Source: Solimicrobium silvestre (GTDB lineage Bacteria > Pseudomonadota > Gammaproteobacteria > Burkholderiales > Burkholderiaceae_D). From it: a stretch of 64,000 nucleotides of DNA. Below are positions 1 through 8,967 of the stretch, piece after piece (positions within the stretch are counted from its first letter, which is position 1; each line of letters opens with the position of its first letter). The stretch lies in the NCBI RefSeq assembly GCF_002976435.1, contig NZ_PUGF01000001.1, positions 62,001-126,000 on the forward strand, in the 5' to 3' direction. The position numbers were made by a program, and so were the translations under genes. The notes beneath the pieces were generated by a model that did not search any database, was not told the origin of the DNA, and saw only the letters and a program-made list of their open reading frames with translations.

Positions 1-1
1 T

Positions 2-229
2 CCGCAACTTTGCGCTAACTACGGCAATATTGCACTGCTCATTACTTGCGGTGAACTCGGTTTAATACAACCCGAACATGCTCGGCCAGTGGCCGATATT
101 TACCGCCACTGGCGTAAACAGCAGCACATGATTCGTTTGCAGGGTATTGATCAGGCAAAAATAGATAGCGAAATTGCTGCAGAGGAAGCGCAGCAGGTTG
201 TCGCATTGTGGGAATATTTGTTTGCTTGA
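2..229 (+). CDS. glnE: Glutamine synthetase adenylyltransferase/deadenylylase, C-terminal fragment
   Basis: Only the last 75 codons are in the window; the gene enters from the left edge and ends at a TGA at 227-229. The translated tail (ANYGNIALLI, then GELGLI, VADIYRHWRKQQHMIRLQG, ending in a short acidic/Gln-rich helix) matches the C-terminal adenylylation domain of GlnE, including the Y-R-x-x-R-x-x-Q-H-x-I-R-L-Q helix near the end of this family. GlnE attaches and removes AMP on glutamine synthetase in response to PII, so this is the end of a nitrogen-control gene. It faces the DUF3857 gene across a 115-bp gap in which I see no clear terminator. Identification rests on family memory of a short tail, but the match is characteristic. 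Confidence 0.8.
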   Translation, partial: PQLCANYGNIALLITCGELGLIQPEHARPVADIYRHWRKQQHMIRLQGIDQAKIDSEIAAEEAQQVVALWEYLFA

Positions 230-344
230 AATCAGGCAGCGTTTAGTGACGAATGTAAGCATTTATCAGAAACTGCAAGGAATTTTGCAAATCGCTGACA
301 TTCAGTTACGGCCTATTTTTAGCCAACAATAAACATTAATTAAT

Positions 345-3300
345 CTACTTAGAGCCATCATTGCTTGGACTTGATCGCGACCATTCAATCACCTCTTTTT
401 CAGCAGCTTCTATTTGTTCCGAAGTGAGCAATTTCGAAACTTTGGCAATCCCTTCCCTGGAAGCCCGGTAGGAATAATCGTTTACCTCCGCAATTGATGC
501 AGAAATCACCCACCATTTATAAGCCTGGAAATTATCTTTCGCGACTCCTTGTCCTTCAAAATACACTTGAGCTAAATTTGATTGCGCATCAGGGTTACTC
601 AAATTCGCAGCCCGCATAAAATATTTCATAGCCTTATTTTCGTCCTGCTGAACCCCAACCCCGTCTCTGTAATAAACACCTAATGTATTAATTGCCTCTA
701 AATTTCCTAATTTGGCCGCTTTTTCATGCCATTTTATCGCCTCAACCAGATCAATCGGCACCCCCTGCCCTTTTGCATACATTATGCCAATTGAGTTCAT
801 TGATTTATCACTATTACTATCAACCCCCTTTCGGAACCATTTCATCGCCTCTATATAATCCTGCTTAACACCATCTCCAAATTGATAGTTATAACCCAAG
901 CTAAACAGTGCGTCCGTATTCCCTTGTTCGGCTGCCTTTAAATACCATTTTTGGGCTTCAGACTTATTAATACTTACTCCACGCCCCACATCATAGGCAT
1001 ATCCCAAATTAAACTGTGCTAATGCAAAACCTTGTTCGGCTGACTTTCGGTACCAGACTACTGCCTCTTGGCTATTCTTTTTAACACCACGCGCGTTGTC
1101 ATACATAAGCCCCAGATTACGCTGGGCAATTCTATCGCCGTTATCTGCGGCAACGCGATAATATTGCAATGCAATTTCGTTATTTTTCGCTATACCAATA
1201 CCTTTTTCATACATATATCCCAAATTAAGTATCGCAGGAATGTAGCTTTGAACAACCGCCCGCGAACCCCAGAAAAAAGCCAAATGGGCATCCCGTTGAA
1301 CACCTGTACCATTTTGAAAGTAATAACTTAAATTAAGCTGTGCTTTTGCGACACCTTGCTCAGCTGCCGAGCTATACAAGTTAAACGACTTGGAATAATC
1401 TCTTTCTACTATGTTTCCCGAATCATAAAAATCACCAAGATTCAACTGCGCGTAGGGGTTGCCCATACCAGCAGCCAGCGAATAATATTCGAACGACTTC
1501 TTAGAATCCTGCGCCACTCCTTCACCATATTTGTACATTTGACCCAGCATACTTATTGCTCTTGGGTTATTTTGTTGCGCTGATAAACCAAGCCATTTAA
1601 AGGCTTTATCAAAATCCTTGCTAACACCTTCTCCATAATAATTTGCAAGTCCAATCTCGAGTTGTGAGCATGCCCTTCCAGCCTCAGCTCCGCGCTGCCA
1701 AGCCGCAATAGCCATTGGATAATTATTAACGTCAAAAGCACTCATCCCAGTCGTACAATCTGCGTCGCTGATTTGCAGGCGTTTATATTCATTCTTTGCC
1801 GGAAAATAAATATCCAAACTACGTATTCCACCCGTATTTAGCCATCTGAATGCAGCTTCCGCTGCGACATTATCTTTAGTTGATAAATGTTTTTGTCCGA
1901 TATAAAACCATGCCTCACTCAAGGCAATTTCACGCGTATCTTTTGGCAATGCATCAGCAATTTTAATTAGATCCGAGTTACTCATCATTCCCGTTTGCAT
2001 CGCCAGTATCGGACGGGGCCAAGGACCCTCGGGGAAGTCTACTGCAAAGCGCATTGTTGACTCGGGCAGTGGTTTCCCAATGCGCTGATATAAGGCAATT
2101 TCATTCGCCAAATCAAAGTAATTAGTTGCATTATTACTTTTCTTCAAACGCGCATTCAAAAACCGCTGCATTTCAACCAGAGCAGCTTCGGCATCGCCTT
2201 CATAAAATCGAGCCCAAGCCAGTTGCTGAACTAACATACTGTCATCAGCAATAGTTCCGGCTAATCCGAAGTGCTCAATACCTTCCTTATAACGGCCTTG
2301 TGAAAAAAGATATTGCGAAATGCATACCTCATCTTTGCCATCAATTTTTCCGCTAATTTTTGACTCCATTTCAGTAAGCGTTTTTCTAACGTCCTCAGTA
2401 GTCAGATAATCAACCAACCTTAATGCATCAATCACTACCAGACATTTATCAGAGTCCGTATATTCCTTAGCTTTTTTTGAATCCTTTAGTTCTGCAAATC
2501 GGCTCATTAAATTTGTGGTGTTCCGTTTTGCATCATAGTTACGAAAAGAAAAAGTTTTATAATCAACATCAGTAAGTGCACTCTCATTTATGCTGAATCC
2601 ACTATTTTCGTATGGCTCAAGTAATTTAGCTTGGGCATGAAGTTCGGGAACGTCCTTTGCTTCCACGACATCTGTTTTCACAACGAAATTCATTAGGTAA
2701 CTTAAGCGATTTCCTCGATTTGTATAGTCCTCGTCTAACCGAAAAAAATCGTTATCAACAACAGTAAATGAGGGGGTGTCTATAGCGCGGACGCGTTCCG
2801 GCCAGTCGACATTAAGCTGATAGCGAGCAACATATTTTGACCGGCCAAGTGAAAGTGGGAAATTACGGCCGATGTTATCTGGAATACGTAGTGCACCATT
2901 TAATATTTGACTGTCGTAGGCGATCGTAAATCTCGCATTCTTGTGTACGACTGGATTAGGCAATTTATAGCGGCCAATGATTTCATATCTATTCTTAAGG
3001 GGATTGTCATGAGTAACGGGGGAATCAGTAAGAGATACTCCGGGATATTTTTTTTCATAAATTGAAAGCATTTCTTTTCTTACTTCAGATGCTGAAATAC
3101 TCTTGTAATGCTCGCGTGCCCATTCTGCATAGGCTCCACGATATAACTTGTGTAATTCAAGCTCTGCGTCACCGGAAAAATCAGTAATGTTGATATTTTC
3201 AACGTGCTCATACATCGGCCCTATGTCTGTATCCACTGGCAAGATCGTTAATTGCTGGGTAGAAGAATCAACTACCAGCCCGGCTGCGCCTGGCATTGCC

Positions 3301-4556
3301 GATGGCAGTTTATCGAGCGGTGAATTTTCTCCTGTTCGTGTCGGGTCGACGTAATAGATATGGTTATCAATTTTCAGCTGAACAATGACATGATCAAACC
3401 ATATCGGAGCGGCCTGCACTTTTAACGGATACTCCGGACTTTGTGCAGAAAGAAGAACTGGGCGCGCCTCTATTCCCATTTGTGAAAGAATGGTCACCAG
3501 CAAATAGGTTTTATCTTTACAGTCGCCATAACGACGTTTAATAACCGTATCTGGCGGTTGAGGTCGATGTGAATTTTCGCCAATTGAAACGCTAAAATAA
3601 CGGATCTCGTTCTGCACCCATTGAAGAGCAGCACTAACCCGTTCGGTAGCGGTTGGTTCTTTTTTAAACTGACCAATCAGTGCTGAAAGTTCAGGACCTG
3701 CTTTTCCCTTTGGAAACAATCCATCTGCCCATAAAGCAACTTGATGCCAATTTTTATGCTCGCTGAATTCAAGAAAACGTGTTGGAGAATAATTGCTTGG
3801 TATTGATTGCTCCATTTCTACAGCATCAATCCCTCGTTCTTCAAAACGTAGGCGCTCTATTCCATTTTTCTCGTCAACAACAGGTTTTATTTCTGTTTTC
3901 AGGTAATCACCAAGCTGCTTCCAGTACAAAGGCCGCTTCACGGGATGCAATAAGGTGATTCGCCTAAGCTCGATGGGATCAGTTGAATCCCAGCCAAAAT
4001 TACTCGCCCAGGAATTTCCAAACACAGGATTATCCCCCTCCTGTGAATATGTTATCCAGAGCGAATCGCCAATGCGTACATCATCAAGGAGTAGTTGTAC
4101 GGTAGTCGCTCCACCATACATTCCGCTCTCCAAATTTGATTCTCTTTGCAAATTACGAATATTTACCGAAGCAGAGCGATCCAGAACTTTGTCACCTCGA
4201 ATAATTGCAATTCGATGCAGGTGCAGTTTTTGATAAATCGGATAGTAATCAATACCATATTGACCGATTCTGGCTAATGCACTTCTATCATTTACTTGAA
4301 TAACGCGATTCACAAGCACATCAGAAGATTCTCCTAACTGAATTTGTGTCTCTGCCAGCCGGATAACAACTGGATCGGTTCGCGTCGTAACTGGAATTTC
4401 AGCAAGTGGATGTGACCACTTCGGTAAAAGAGGGTTTTGATCAAAACCATTTGCCTGAGCAGAAGACTTAGGTTCATTGCTATGCGTTTGACTTGCACCG
4501 ACCAATGACGAAAATAACGGAAAAAAAATAACCAGAACTATTAATTTGAGTCGCAT
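345..4556 (-). CDS. Secreted DUF3857 / transglutaminase-like protein with C-terminal Sel1 repeats
   Basis: This 1403-residue protein starts with a Sec signal peptide (a basic start, a hydrophobic stretch to about residue 18, then VGASQ). A DUF3857-type beta domain follows (about 60-240), then a transglutaminase-like core (about 300-410). The core has a plausible Cys-His-Asp triad: Cys in RYGDCKDK (about 346), His in WFDHV (about 388) and Asp in YVDPTRTG (about 402). A DUF3858-like region and a middle section without recognised motifs come next. From about residue 980 to the C-terminus there are roughly eleven Sel1-type repeats of about 36 residues (pattern A-x-x-x-L-G-x-x-Y-x-x-G-x-G-V). DUF3857 plus transglutaminase is a common but uncharacterised periplasmic architecture; the long Sel1 tail suggests a protein-binding scaffold. 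Substrate unknown. It stands alone on the minus strand, between glnE and the MAPEG gene. Confidence 0.85.
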   Translation of the reverse strand: MRLKLIVLVIFFPLFSSLVGASQTHSNEPKSSAQANGFDQNPLLPKWSHPLAEIPVTTRTDPVVIRLAETQIQLGESSDVLVNRVIQVNDRSALARIGQYGIDYYPIYQKLHLHRIAIIRGDKVLDRSASVNIRNLQRESNLESGMYGGATTVQLLLDDVRIGDSLWITYSQEGDNPVFGNSWASNFGWDSTDPIELRRITLLHPVKRPLYWKQLGDYLKTEIKPVVDEKNGIERLRFEERGIDAVEMEQSIPSNYSPTRFLEFSEHKNWHQVALWADGLFPKGKAGPELSALIGQFKKEPTATERVSAALQWVQNEIRYFSVSIGENSHRPQPPDTVIKRRYGDCKDKTYLLVTILSQMGIEARPVLLSAQSPEYPLKVQAAPIWFDHVIVQLKIDNHIYYVDPTRTGENSPLDKLPSAMPGAAGLVVDSSTQQLTILPVDTDIGPMYEHVENINITDFSGDAELELHKLYRGAYAEWAREHYKSISASEVRKEMLSIYEKKYPGVSLTDSPVTHDNPLKNRYEIIGRYKLPNPVVHKNARFTIAYDSQILNGALRIPDNIGRNFPLSLGRSKYVARYQLNVDWPERVRAIDTPSFTVVDNDFFRLDEDYTNRGNRLSYLMNFVVKTDVVEAKDVPELHAQAKLLEPYENSGFSINESALTDVDYKTFSFRNYDAKRNTTNLMSRFAELKDSKKAKEYTDSDKCLVVIDALRLVDYLTTEDVRKTLTEMESKISGKIDGKDEVCISQYLFSQGRYKEGIEHFGLAGTIADDSMLVQQLAWARFYEGDAEAALVEMQRFLNARLKKSNNATNYFDLANEIALYQRIGKPLPESTMRFAVDFPEGPWPRPILAMQTGMMSNSDLIKIADALPKDTREIALSEAWFYIGQKHLSTKDNVAAEAAFRWLNTGGIRSLDIYFPAKNEYKRLQISDADCTTGMSAFDVNNYPMAIAAWQRGAEAGRACSQLEIGLANYYGEGVSKDFDKAFKWLGLSAQQNNPRAISMLGQMYKYGEGVAQDSKKSFEYYSLAAGMGNPYAQLNLGDFYDSGNIVERDYSKSFNLYSSAAEQGVAKAQLNLSYYFQNGTGVQRDAHLAFFWGSRAVVQSYIPAILNLGYMYEKGIGIAKNNEIALQYYRVAADNGDRIAQRNLGLMYDNARGVKKNSQEAVVWYRKSAEQGFALAQFNLGYAYDVGRGVSINKSEAQKWYLKAAEQGNTDALFSLGYNYQFGDGVKQDYIEAMKWFRKGVDSNSDKSMNSIGIMYAKGQGVPIDLVEAIKWHEKAAKLGNLEAINTLGVYYRDGVGVQQDENKAMKYFMRAANLSNPDAQSNLAQVYFEGQGVAKDNFQAYKWWVISASIAEVNDYSYRASREGIAKVSKLLTSEQIEAAEKEVIEWSRSSPSNDGSK

Positions 4557-4662
4557 CAGAAATGAAAAATTAAAAAGGTTTATACAAAATTAGATCGCCT
4601 ACGGCAATTACCACCGCAGTCACCAGTGCCATAATCCGACACGGCCTTTCTACTGCCGGTTT

Positions 4663-5058
4663 CTATAGCAGCGTGGAAGTGATCATACCAAGGCCAATAA
4701 TGCTGATCGTCCAGACCACAGTCCGTACATAGATGATTCCCGCAATGTAAATTGGGATATAAGCTAATCGCGCCCAGAAAAATATCTCAGCACCGAGTTC
4801 TATCCGATGATCTACCACACCCATTGCATGGGCGGTCAGAACCAGCGCGGCAAACAGGACGAAGTTCTCCAGAGTATTGCGCGCGGCGCGATCAGCACGG
4901 TCGGCAACCGCCAAAGGTTCCGGCATATTTTCCCGGTTGCCCAAAGCCAGTATGATTCCTGGCAGGGTCCAGCCTCGTGCCCGCATCATGCTAGCAATAA
5001 GCAATGTCAGCCAGGTAACGATCGCCATGTAAACAACTAAAGCAAGAGCATTTGTCAT
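4663..5058 (-). CDS. MAPEG family membrane protein
   Basis: 131 residues with about four hydrophobic segments and the MAPEG pattern: an N-terminal helix, a polar loop (GNRENMPEPL, ADRADRAARNTLENF), then A-L-V-L-T-A-H-A-M-G and a helix with FFWARLAYIPIYIAGI. The R-A-x-R-A-x-x-N-x-x-E-N-F stretch is the family signature, contributing to a glutathione-binding site in MAPEG enzymes such as microsomal glutathione transferase. Bacterial members of this size are mostly of unknown substrate. Monocistronic, in the inner membrane by prediction. The start at 5058 gives the usual family length, and a GGAAATT stretch lies upstream of the ATG on the minus strand. Confidence 0.85.
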   Translation of the reverse strand: MTNALALVVYMAIVTWLTLLIASMMRARGWTLPGIILALGNRENMPEPLAVADRADRAARNTLENFVLFAALVLTAHAMGVVDHRIELGAEIFFWARLAYIPIYIAGIIYVRTVVWTISIIGLGMITSTLL

Positions 5059-5323
5059 TTGAATTTCCTTTATATTTAACTACGGCCTAAGAATTTCCCA
5101 TCATAATTAATTACTAAAATGCATCAGATTATGCTCTTCAATATTCAATATGGCTAGCTGATGTTTCACTACAGAAATGGTGAAGATTGGCAACATAGTT
5201 GAATCTGCGAGTAATACGACAAAATTGATGGATACATGTTTAAGTTAATATAACGCAACGTTTTTAATTGACATTTTCTTTCCATACTGTCATCTTCTGC
5301 AACATCAAAACTTGGAGATGAAA

Positions 5324-6409
5324 ATGACATTAGCTGATGATGTATTGGCCCCAGAGGTAACTGAACACCATCAAGACTCACCGCAAAAATTTTCATTCAC
5401 CGCAACCGGAAGTGAATACTTCCGCATCTGGATAGTCAATTTACTACTGTCGATTGTGACTCTGGGCATTTACTCGGCTTGGGCAAAAGTGCGGCGCAAT
5501 CGTTATTTTTACTCGAATACCCATCTGGCAGAAGGTAGTTTTGATTATCACGGTAACGCGATCGCTATCTTAAAAGGCCGGATTGCAGCTTTCGCCATTT
5601 TTGCCTTATATAATCTCTCGTTAAAAACTTCACCGACCTATTTTTTAATCATGCTGGTAGTTATGGCAGCCATTTTGCCGTGGCTACTCTGGAAAAGCCT
5701 TCAATTTAGGCTATATAACTCCAGTTATCGTGGGTTGCGATTTGGCTTTCGGGGTAGCGCAAAGCAAGCCTATAAATACTTTTTAGCTTTGCCGATCTTG
5801 AGTTTATTTACGCTATATTTGCTAGTGCCGTTTACCCATCAACGGATTAAAAAATTTCAGCATAACGAAAGCCGTTTTGGCTCCACACATTTTTCTTTTA
5901 ATGCCAAAGTTGGCGATTTTTACCTTACTTATTTAATTGGCTTTGTCTTATCCGCTGCGGGGATGGTCGTCATCACATCACTCTTTGGTGCCGGTTTTAT
6001 GGCCCTCGTCAAACAGCCTCAGCACGGAGGAATTAACCCGGCGTTAATGTCTTCCATTTTCTTTTTCATCTTTGCGGTGTACGCCTGGATATTTATTATC
6101 TACCCGATATTTTTAACCATGATCCAAAACCTCATCTGGAACAGCACCAAGCTCGGAGAGCATCAATTTAAATCCGATCTAAAATGGGGAAAAATGACAT
6201 TTATTATCCTGACCAACATACTCGGCGTTATCTGCACACTGGGTTTATTTGCCCCATTTGCGCACGTCCGCTATATGAAATACAAGATTGAATCGATGAC
6301 TTTAATCCCGAACGGCAGTATCGATAATTTCATTACCGCGACGGAAGAACAAATTTCTGCCACGGGTGATGGCGTAGCCGACATGCTGGATTTTGATCTG
6401 TCCCTTTAA
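5324..6409 (+). CDS. DUF898 (YjgN-like) multi-pass inner-membrane protein
   Basis: About 361 residues with repeated polytopic segments. DUF898 hallmarks are visible: FTATGSEYFRIWIVNLLLS near the N-terminus, TLGIYSAWAKVRRNRYFYSNT, and the same pattern again near the C-terminus (TNILGVICTLGLFAPFAHVRYMKYK), i.e. two copies of the G-x-Y-x-x-W-A-x-V-R-x-x-R-Y element. Function unknown in all relatives. I chose ATG 5324 because a GGAG at 5314-5317 sits six bases before it; a TTG at 5312 and an ATG at 5318 in the same frame are less likely. It is followed 33 bp later by the M48 protease gene, a pairing seen for YjgN-like proteins, so the two may be co-transcribed and work together at the envelope. 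Confidence 0.85.
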   Translation: MTLADDVLAPEVTEHHQDSPQKFSFTATGSEYFRIWIVNLLLSIVTLGIYSAWAKVRRNRYFYSNTHLAEGSFDYHGNAIAILKGRIAAFAIFALYNLSLKTSPTYFLIMLVVMAAILPWLLWKSLQFRLYNSSYRGLRFGFRGSAKQAYKYFLALPILSLFTLYLLVPFTHQRIKKFQHNESRFGSTHFSFNAKVGDFYLTYLIGFVLSAAGMVVITSLFGAGFMALVKQPQHGGINPALMSSIFFFIFAVYAWIFIIYPIFLTMIQNLIWNSTKLGEHQFKSDLKWGKMTFIILTNILGVICTLGLFAPFAHVRYMKYKIESMTLIPNGSIDNFITATEEQISATGDGVADMLDFDLSL

Positions 6410-6442
6410 GCTGTTTTGTAAAATTTATTTAGTTAGAATCTT

Positions 6443-7429
6443 GTGATCTCTGCCCGCTATTTTGATGGAAAAACGTCGCGCTTACACCATGTTCACCTTA
6501 GTGTAGAAAACAATATTGCCCGTATTACGGGTGATATTGTGCGCGAAGCTACCATTCAAGATTTGCGGGTATCTGAACGCACTACCCATGCCGCACGCCG
6601 CGTGACTTTTCCTGATGGAGCCTATCTGGAAACCTTTGATCACGAGGCATTTAACGCAATGTTAAGCGCCTCCGGCTATCAAGACTCATGGGTTGTGAGG
6701 TTGCAGCAAAACTGGCGTGCAACTATTGCGGCCGCGCTGTTTACCATCGTCCTACTACTACTTACGTATCTGTATGCACTGCCCAGCGCCGCTAAATACA
6801 TTGCGAATAACCTGCCTGACAGCGTAGAACAAACCATGGGAAAAGAGGCGCTTAGTTTTTTAGATGCGAGAACGTTTAGTGCTTCAAAACTTCCCCTAGA
6901 ACAACAAGAAAAAATCAATTCCCGCTTTCAGCAGCTCTGCTTGGCGCAAGACAGCAGCTCTCCTGTTGAATTGGTTTTTAGAAGCAGCAAAATCGGCCCG
7001 AATGCGTTCGCGCTACCCTCCCGGCAAATTGTCCTGACCGATGAAATCGTCACATTACTTGACAATGACGACGAGTTGATGAGCATCTTAAGCCATGAGC
7101 TCGGTCATTTGCATGAGCACCACTTTACCCGTCGCTTAATTCAAAGCTCGGTCATTGCGGCAGGCGCGACCCTGCTATTTGGCGATGTTTCTGCAGTTAT
7201 TGCGGGGGTCCCTACTTTGCTGCTGGATTTGAAATATTCACGTGATGTTGAGCGCGACGCCGATGATTACGCTGTCGCCCTGCTCAAAAAAAATAATATT
7301 GCCGTTGAGAATTTTGCTCAAGCATTTGAAAAAATGGACAAGCTAAGTAAAGGCATGGAGCCGATACCGTATATGTCTACGCATCCAATCACCAAAGAAC
7401 GTATCAAACGGGTACGGCAAGCGGAGTAA
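6443..7429 (+). CDS. M48 family membrane-anchored zinc metallopeptidase
   Basis: 328 residues from a GTG start. An N-terminal cytoplasmic-looking domain of about 90 residues precedes one transmembrane segment (about 92-114, rich in L/V/Y). The C-terminal peptidase domain then carries HELGHLHEHH (zinc ligands HExxH, about residue 217-221), with the third ligand expected in the ERDADDYA motif (about 271-278). This is the Peptidase_M48 / HtpX-Oma1-like family, zinc endopeptidases acting on membrane or envelope proteins. It lies 33 bp downstream of the DUF898 gene on the same strand, suggesting one transcript. Genes with an N-terminal extension of this type plus M48 are often paired with DUF898; substrate unknown. 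Confidence 0.85.
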   Translation: MISARYFDGKTSRLHHVHLSVENNIARITGDIVREATIQDLRVSERTTHAARRVTFPDGAYLETFDHEAFNAMLSASGYQDSWVVRLQQNWRATIAAALFTIVLLLLTYLYALPSAAKYIANNLPDSVEQTMGKEALSFLDARTFSASKLPLEQQEKINSRFQQLCLAQDSSSPVELVFRSSKIGPNAFALPSRQIVLTDEIVTLLDNDDELMSILSHELGHLHEHHFTRRLIQSSVIAAGATLLFGDVSAVIAGVPTLLLDLKYSRDVERDADDYAVALLKKNNIAVENFAQAFEKMDKLSKGMEPIPYMSTHPITKERIKRVRQAE

Positions 7430-7518
7430 ATAGCCGCGTTTATGCAATAAAATAATTTACTATCTTCCCCACACCAGTTGGTTTAGCATAGTTACTTCCC
7501 TTTTTTGATTCCCCTTCA

Positions 7519-8244
7519 ATGCCACGCTTTTTTTATCCTTCCGAACTCGCCATCGGCGCATTAATCAACCTGCCAGATACCGTTGCACACCATTGCCAGG
7601 TGCTGCGCCTGAACGCGGGTGACCCGATTGTTCTATTTAATGGCAAAGGCGGCTCGTATGTTGCAAGCCTCACGAGCATAGAAAAAAAACGTGCCACAGC
7701 AGAAGTGAAAACCTTTAATCAAAACGAGGTCGAACTTGCTTACTCAATTACCTTGGCGCAAGCTTTACCAGAAGCCAGTAAAATGGATTGGATTATTGAA
7801 AAAGCGGTTGAATTAGGCGCGGTCGGTATCCAGCCACTCACCACACAACGCTGCGTGACGCGCTTATCTGGCGAACGGGTGGAAAAACGCCGGGCTCACT
7901 GGCAGGCAATTATTGAATCCGCCAGCGAACAATGCGGCCGCAACCGTTTAGCACAACTTGGACAATTAGCCGATTTTAAAAGCTGGATCAGTCAGCAAGA
8001 CTTGCACCGGCGTATTATATTAAGCCCGCATTCAGATCAATCCTTAGCCGATTGGGCGCGCCATCATCCGGCGCAGGCCATCACCTTAATGATTGGCCCC
8101 GAAGGCGGTTTTACTGAACAGGAACATCTGCTGGCTATTAACCAAGGCGCGCTTTCTTTATCAATGGGTGCCAGAGTCTTGCGCACGGAAACCGCGGGCT
8201 TAACCGCTATCGCCACGGTCAATGCCTTCTGGGGTGGAATGTAA
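7519..8244 (+). CDS. rsmE: 16S rRNA m3U1498 methyltransferase
   Basis: 241 residues, full length for RsmE. The N-terminal PUA-like part starts MPRFFYPSELAIG. The SPOUT methyltransferase core carries the family motifs: SKMDWIIEKAVELGAVGIQP, then SASEQCGRN, then IGPEGGFTEQE, and at the end LGARVLRTETAG-like SMGARVLRTETAGLTAI, which forms the knotted S-adenosylmethionine site. RsmE methylates N3 of uridine 1498 in helix 44 of 16S rRNA in the assembled 30S subunit. Single gene, ATG start; the YidB-like gene follows 57 bp later. Confidence 0.95.
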   Translation: MPRFFYPSELAIGALINLPDTVAHHCQVLRLNAGDPIVLFNGKGGSYVASLTSIEKKRATAEVKTFNQNEVELAYSITLAQALPEASKMDWIIEKAVELGAVGIQPLTTQRCVTRLSGERVEKRRAHWQAIIESASEQCGRNRLAQLGQLADFKSWISQQDLHRRIILSPHSDQSLADWARHHPAQAITLMIGPEGGFTEQEHLLAINQGALSLSMGARVLRTETAGLTAIATVNAFWGGM

Positions 8245-8301
8245 GTTTTGCTTTATTTTGTTCAATTCGATTAAATTATTGTTTTTAACCGCAAAGGAAA
8301 C

Positions 8302-8721
8302 ATGATGGGACTTCTTGATGCAGCTTTAGGTATGCTAAGTGGCAATAATGCGACTGATCCAAAAATGGCCGTAATGCAAGCCGCCATCGGCCTGCTGTCT
8401 AACCACGAAGGCGGAGCATCTGCCGGAGTGCAGGAGTTAATGAGTACCTTGCAAAACGCCGGTTTATCAGAACATGTTGCTTCCTGGATAGGCGAGGGAC
8501 AAAACTTGCCAGTATCCGGCGAACAAATTCAACAGGCTTTAGAACCAAGCGGTGTATTGCAACAATTAGCAGAAACGGCCGGTTTATCGCATGAAGAGGT
8601 TGCCAGCCATTTAGCCGCAATGTTGCCTGGAGTTATTGAAAAATTCAGCCAAAATGACGGTCAAATTGGTGGTTTAGGCAATATTGCAGGAATGTTGAGC
8701 CAATTTATGAGCTCCAAATAA
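8302..8721 (+). CDS. YidB-like DUF937 family protein
   Basis: 139 residues with the DUF937/YidB layout: an N-terminal MGLLDAALGM segment, a helix with MAVMQAAIGLL, the middle GLSEHVASWIGEGQNLPVSG stretch, then AGLSHEEVASHLAAMLPGVI. Gly/Asn-rich linkers separate the helices. Function unknown. Two tandem ATG codons (8302 and 8305) are possible starts; the AAGG at 8294-8297 is 4 or 7 bases away, slightly favouring the second. A strong hairpin terminator follows, so this is likely the end of a transcript. Confidence 0.85.
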   Translation: MMGLLDAALGMLSGNNATDPKMAVMQAAIGLLSNHEGGASAGVQELMSTLQNAGLSEHVASWIGEGQNLPVSGEQIQQALEPSGVLQQLAETAGLSHEEVASHLAAMLPGVIEKFSQNDGQIGGLGNIAGMLSQFMSSK

Positions 8722-8744
8722 ACGCCTGTACTGCAGCCCCGTTG

Positions 8745-8792
8745 AAACCCGGTTCTGATAGAACTACACAGCACTATCAGAATCGGGTTTTT
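8745..8792 (+). terminator. Rho-independent terminator after the YidB-like gene
   Basis: A 16-bp stem (AACCCGGTTCTGATAG at 8746-8761 against CTATCAGAATCGGGTT at 8774-8789, one G-T mismatch) with a 12-base loop, followed by a run of T to 8792. Confidence 0.9.
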
Positions 8793-8967
8793 ACCAGAAA
8801 AGCGCTCAAAAATAGAAAAAAGTGTAAAAACAGGGAAGAAAATTCACAAGAATATTCACATCTCCGCTATTTCCACACAAAAACAGCCCAGTAATACCGA
8901 ATCTCTAGCAAGAATCATGCTGAAAACCTTTATAATCGATCACTTTGCATCCCTAATTTAAGCTCGA

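Noticed and set aside
62-262. Minus-strand 66-codon frame at the left edge
   Set aside because: It is the shadow of the glnE 3' end, which reads cleanly on the plus strand.
4570-4632. 20-codon hydrophobic minus-strand peptide after the MAPEG gene
   Set aside because: Too short and without homology; could be a remnant but nothing supports it.
8793-8967. FMN riboswitch upstream of ribF
   Set aside because: None of the conserved FMN-aptamer blocks is visible in the 175-bp gap.
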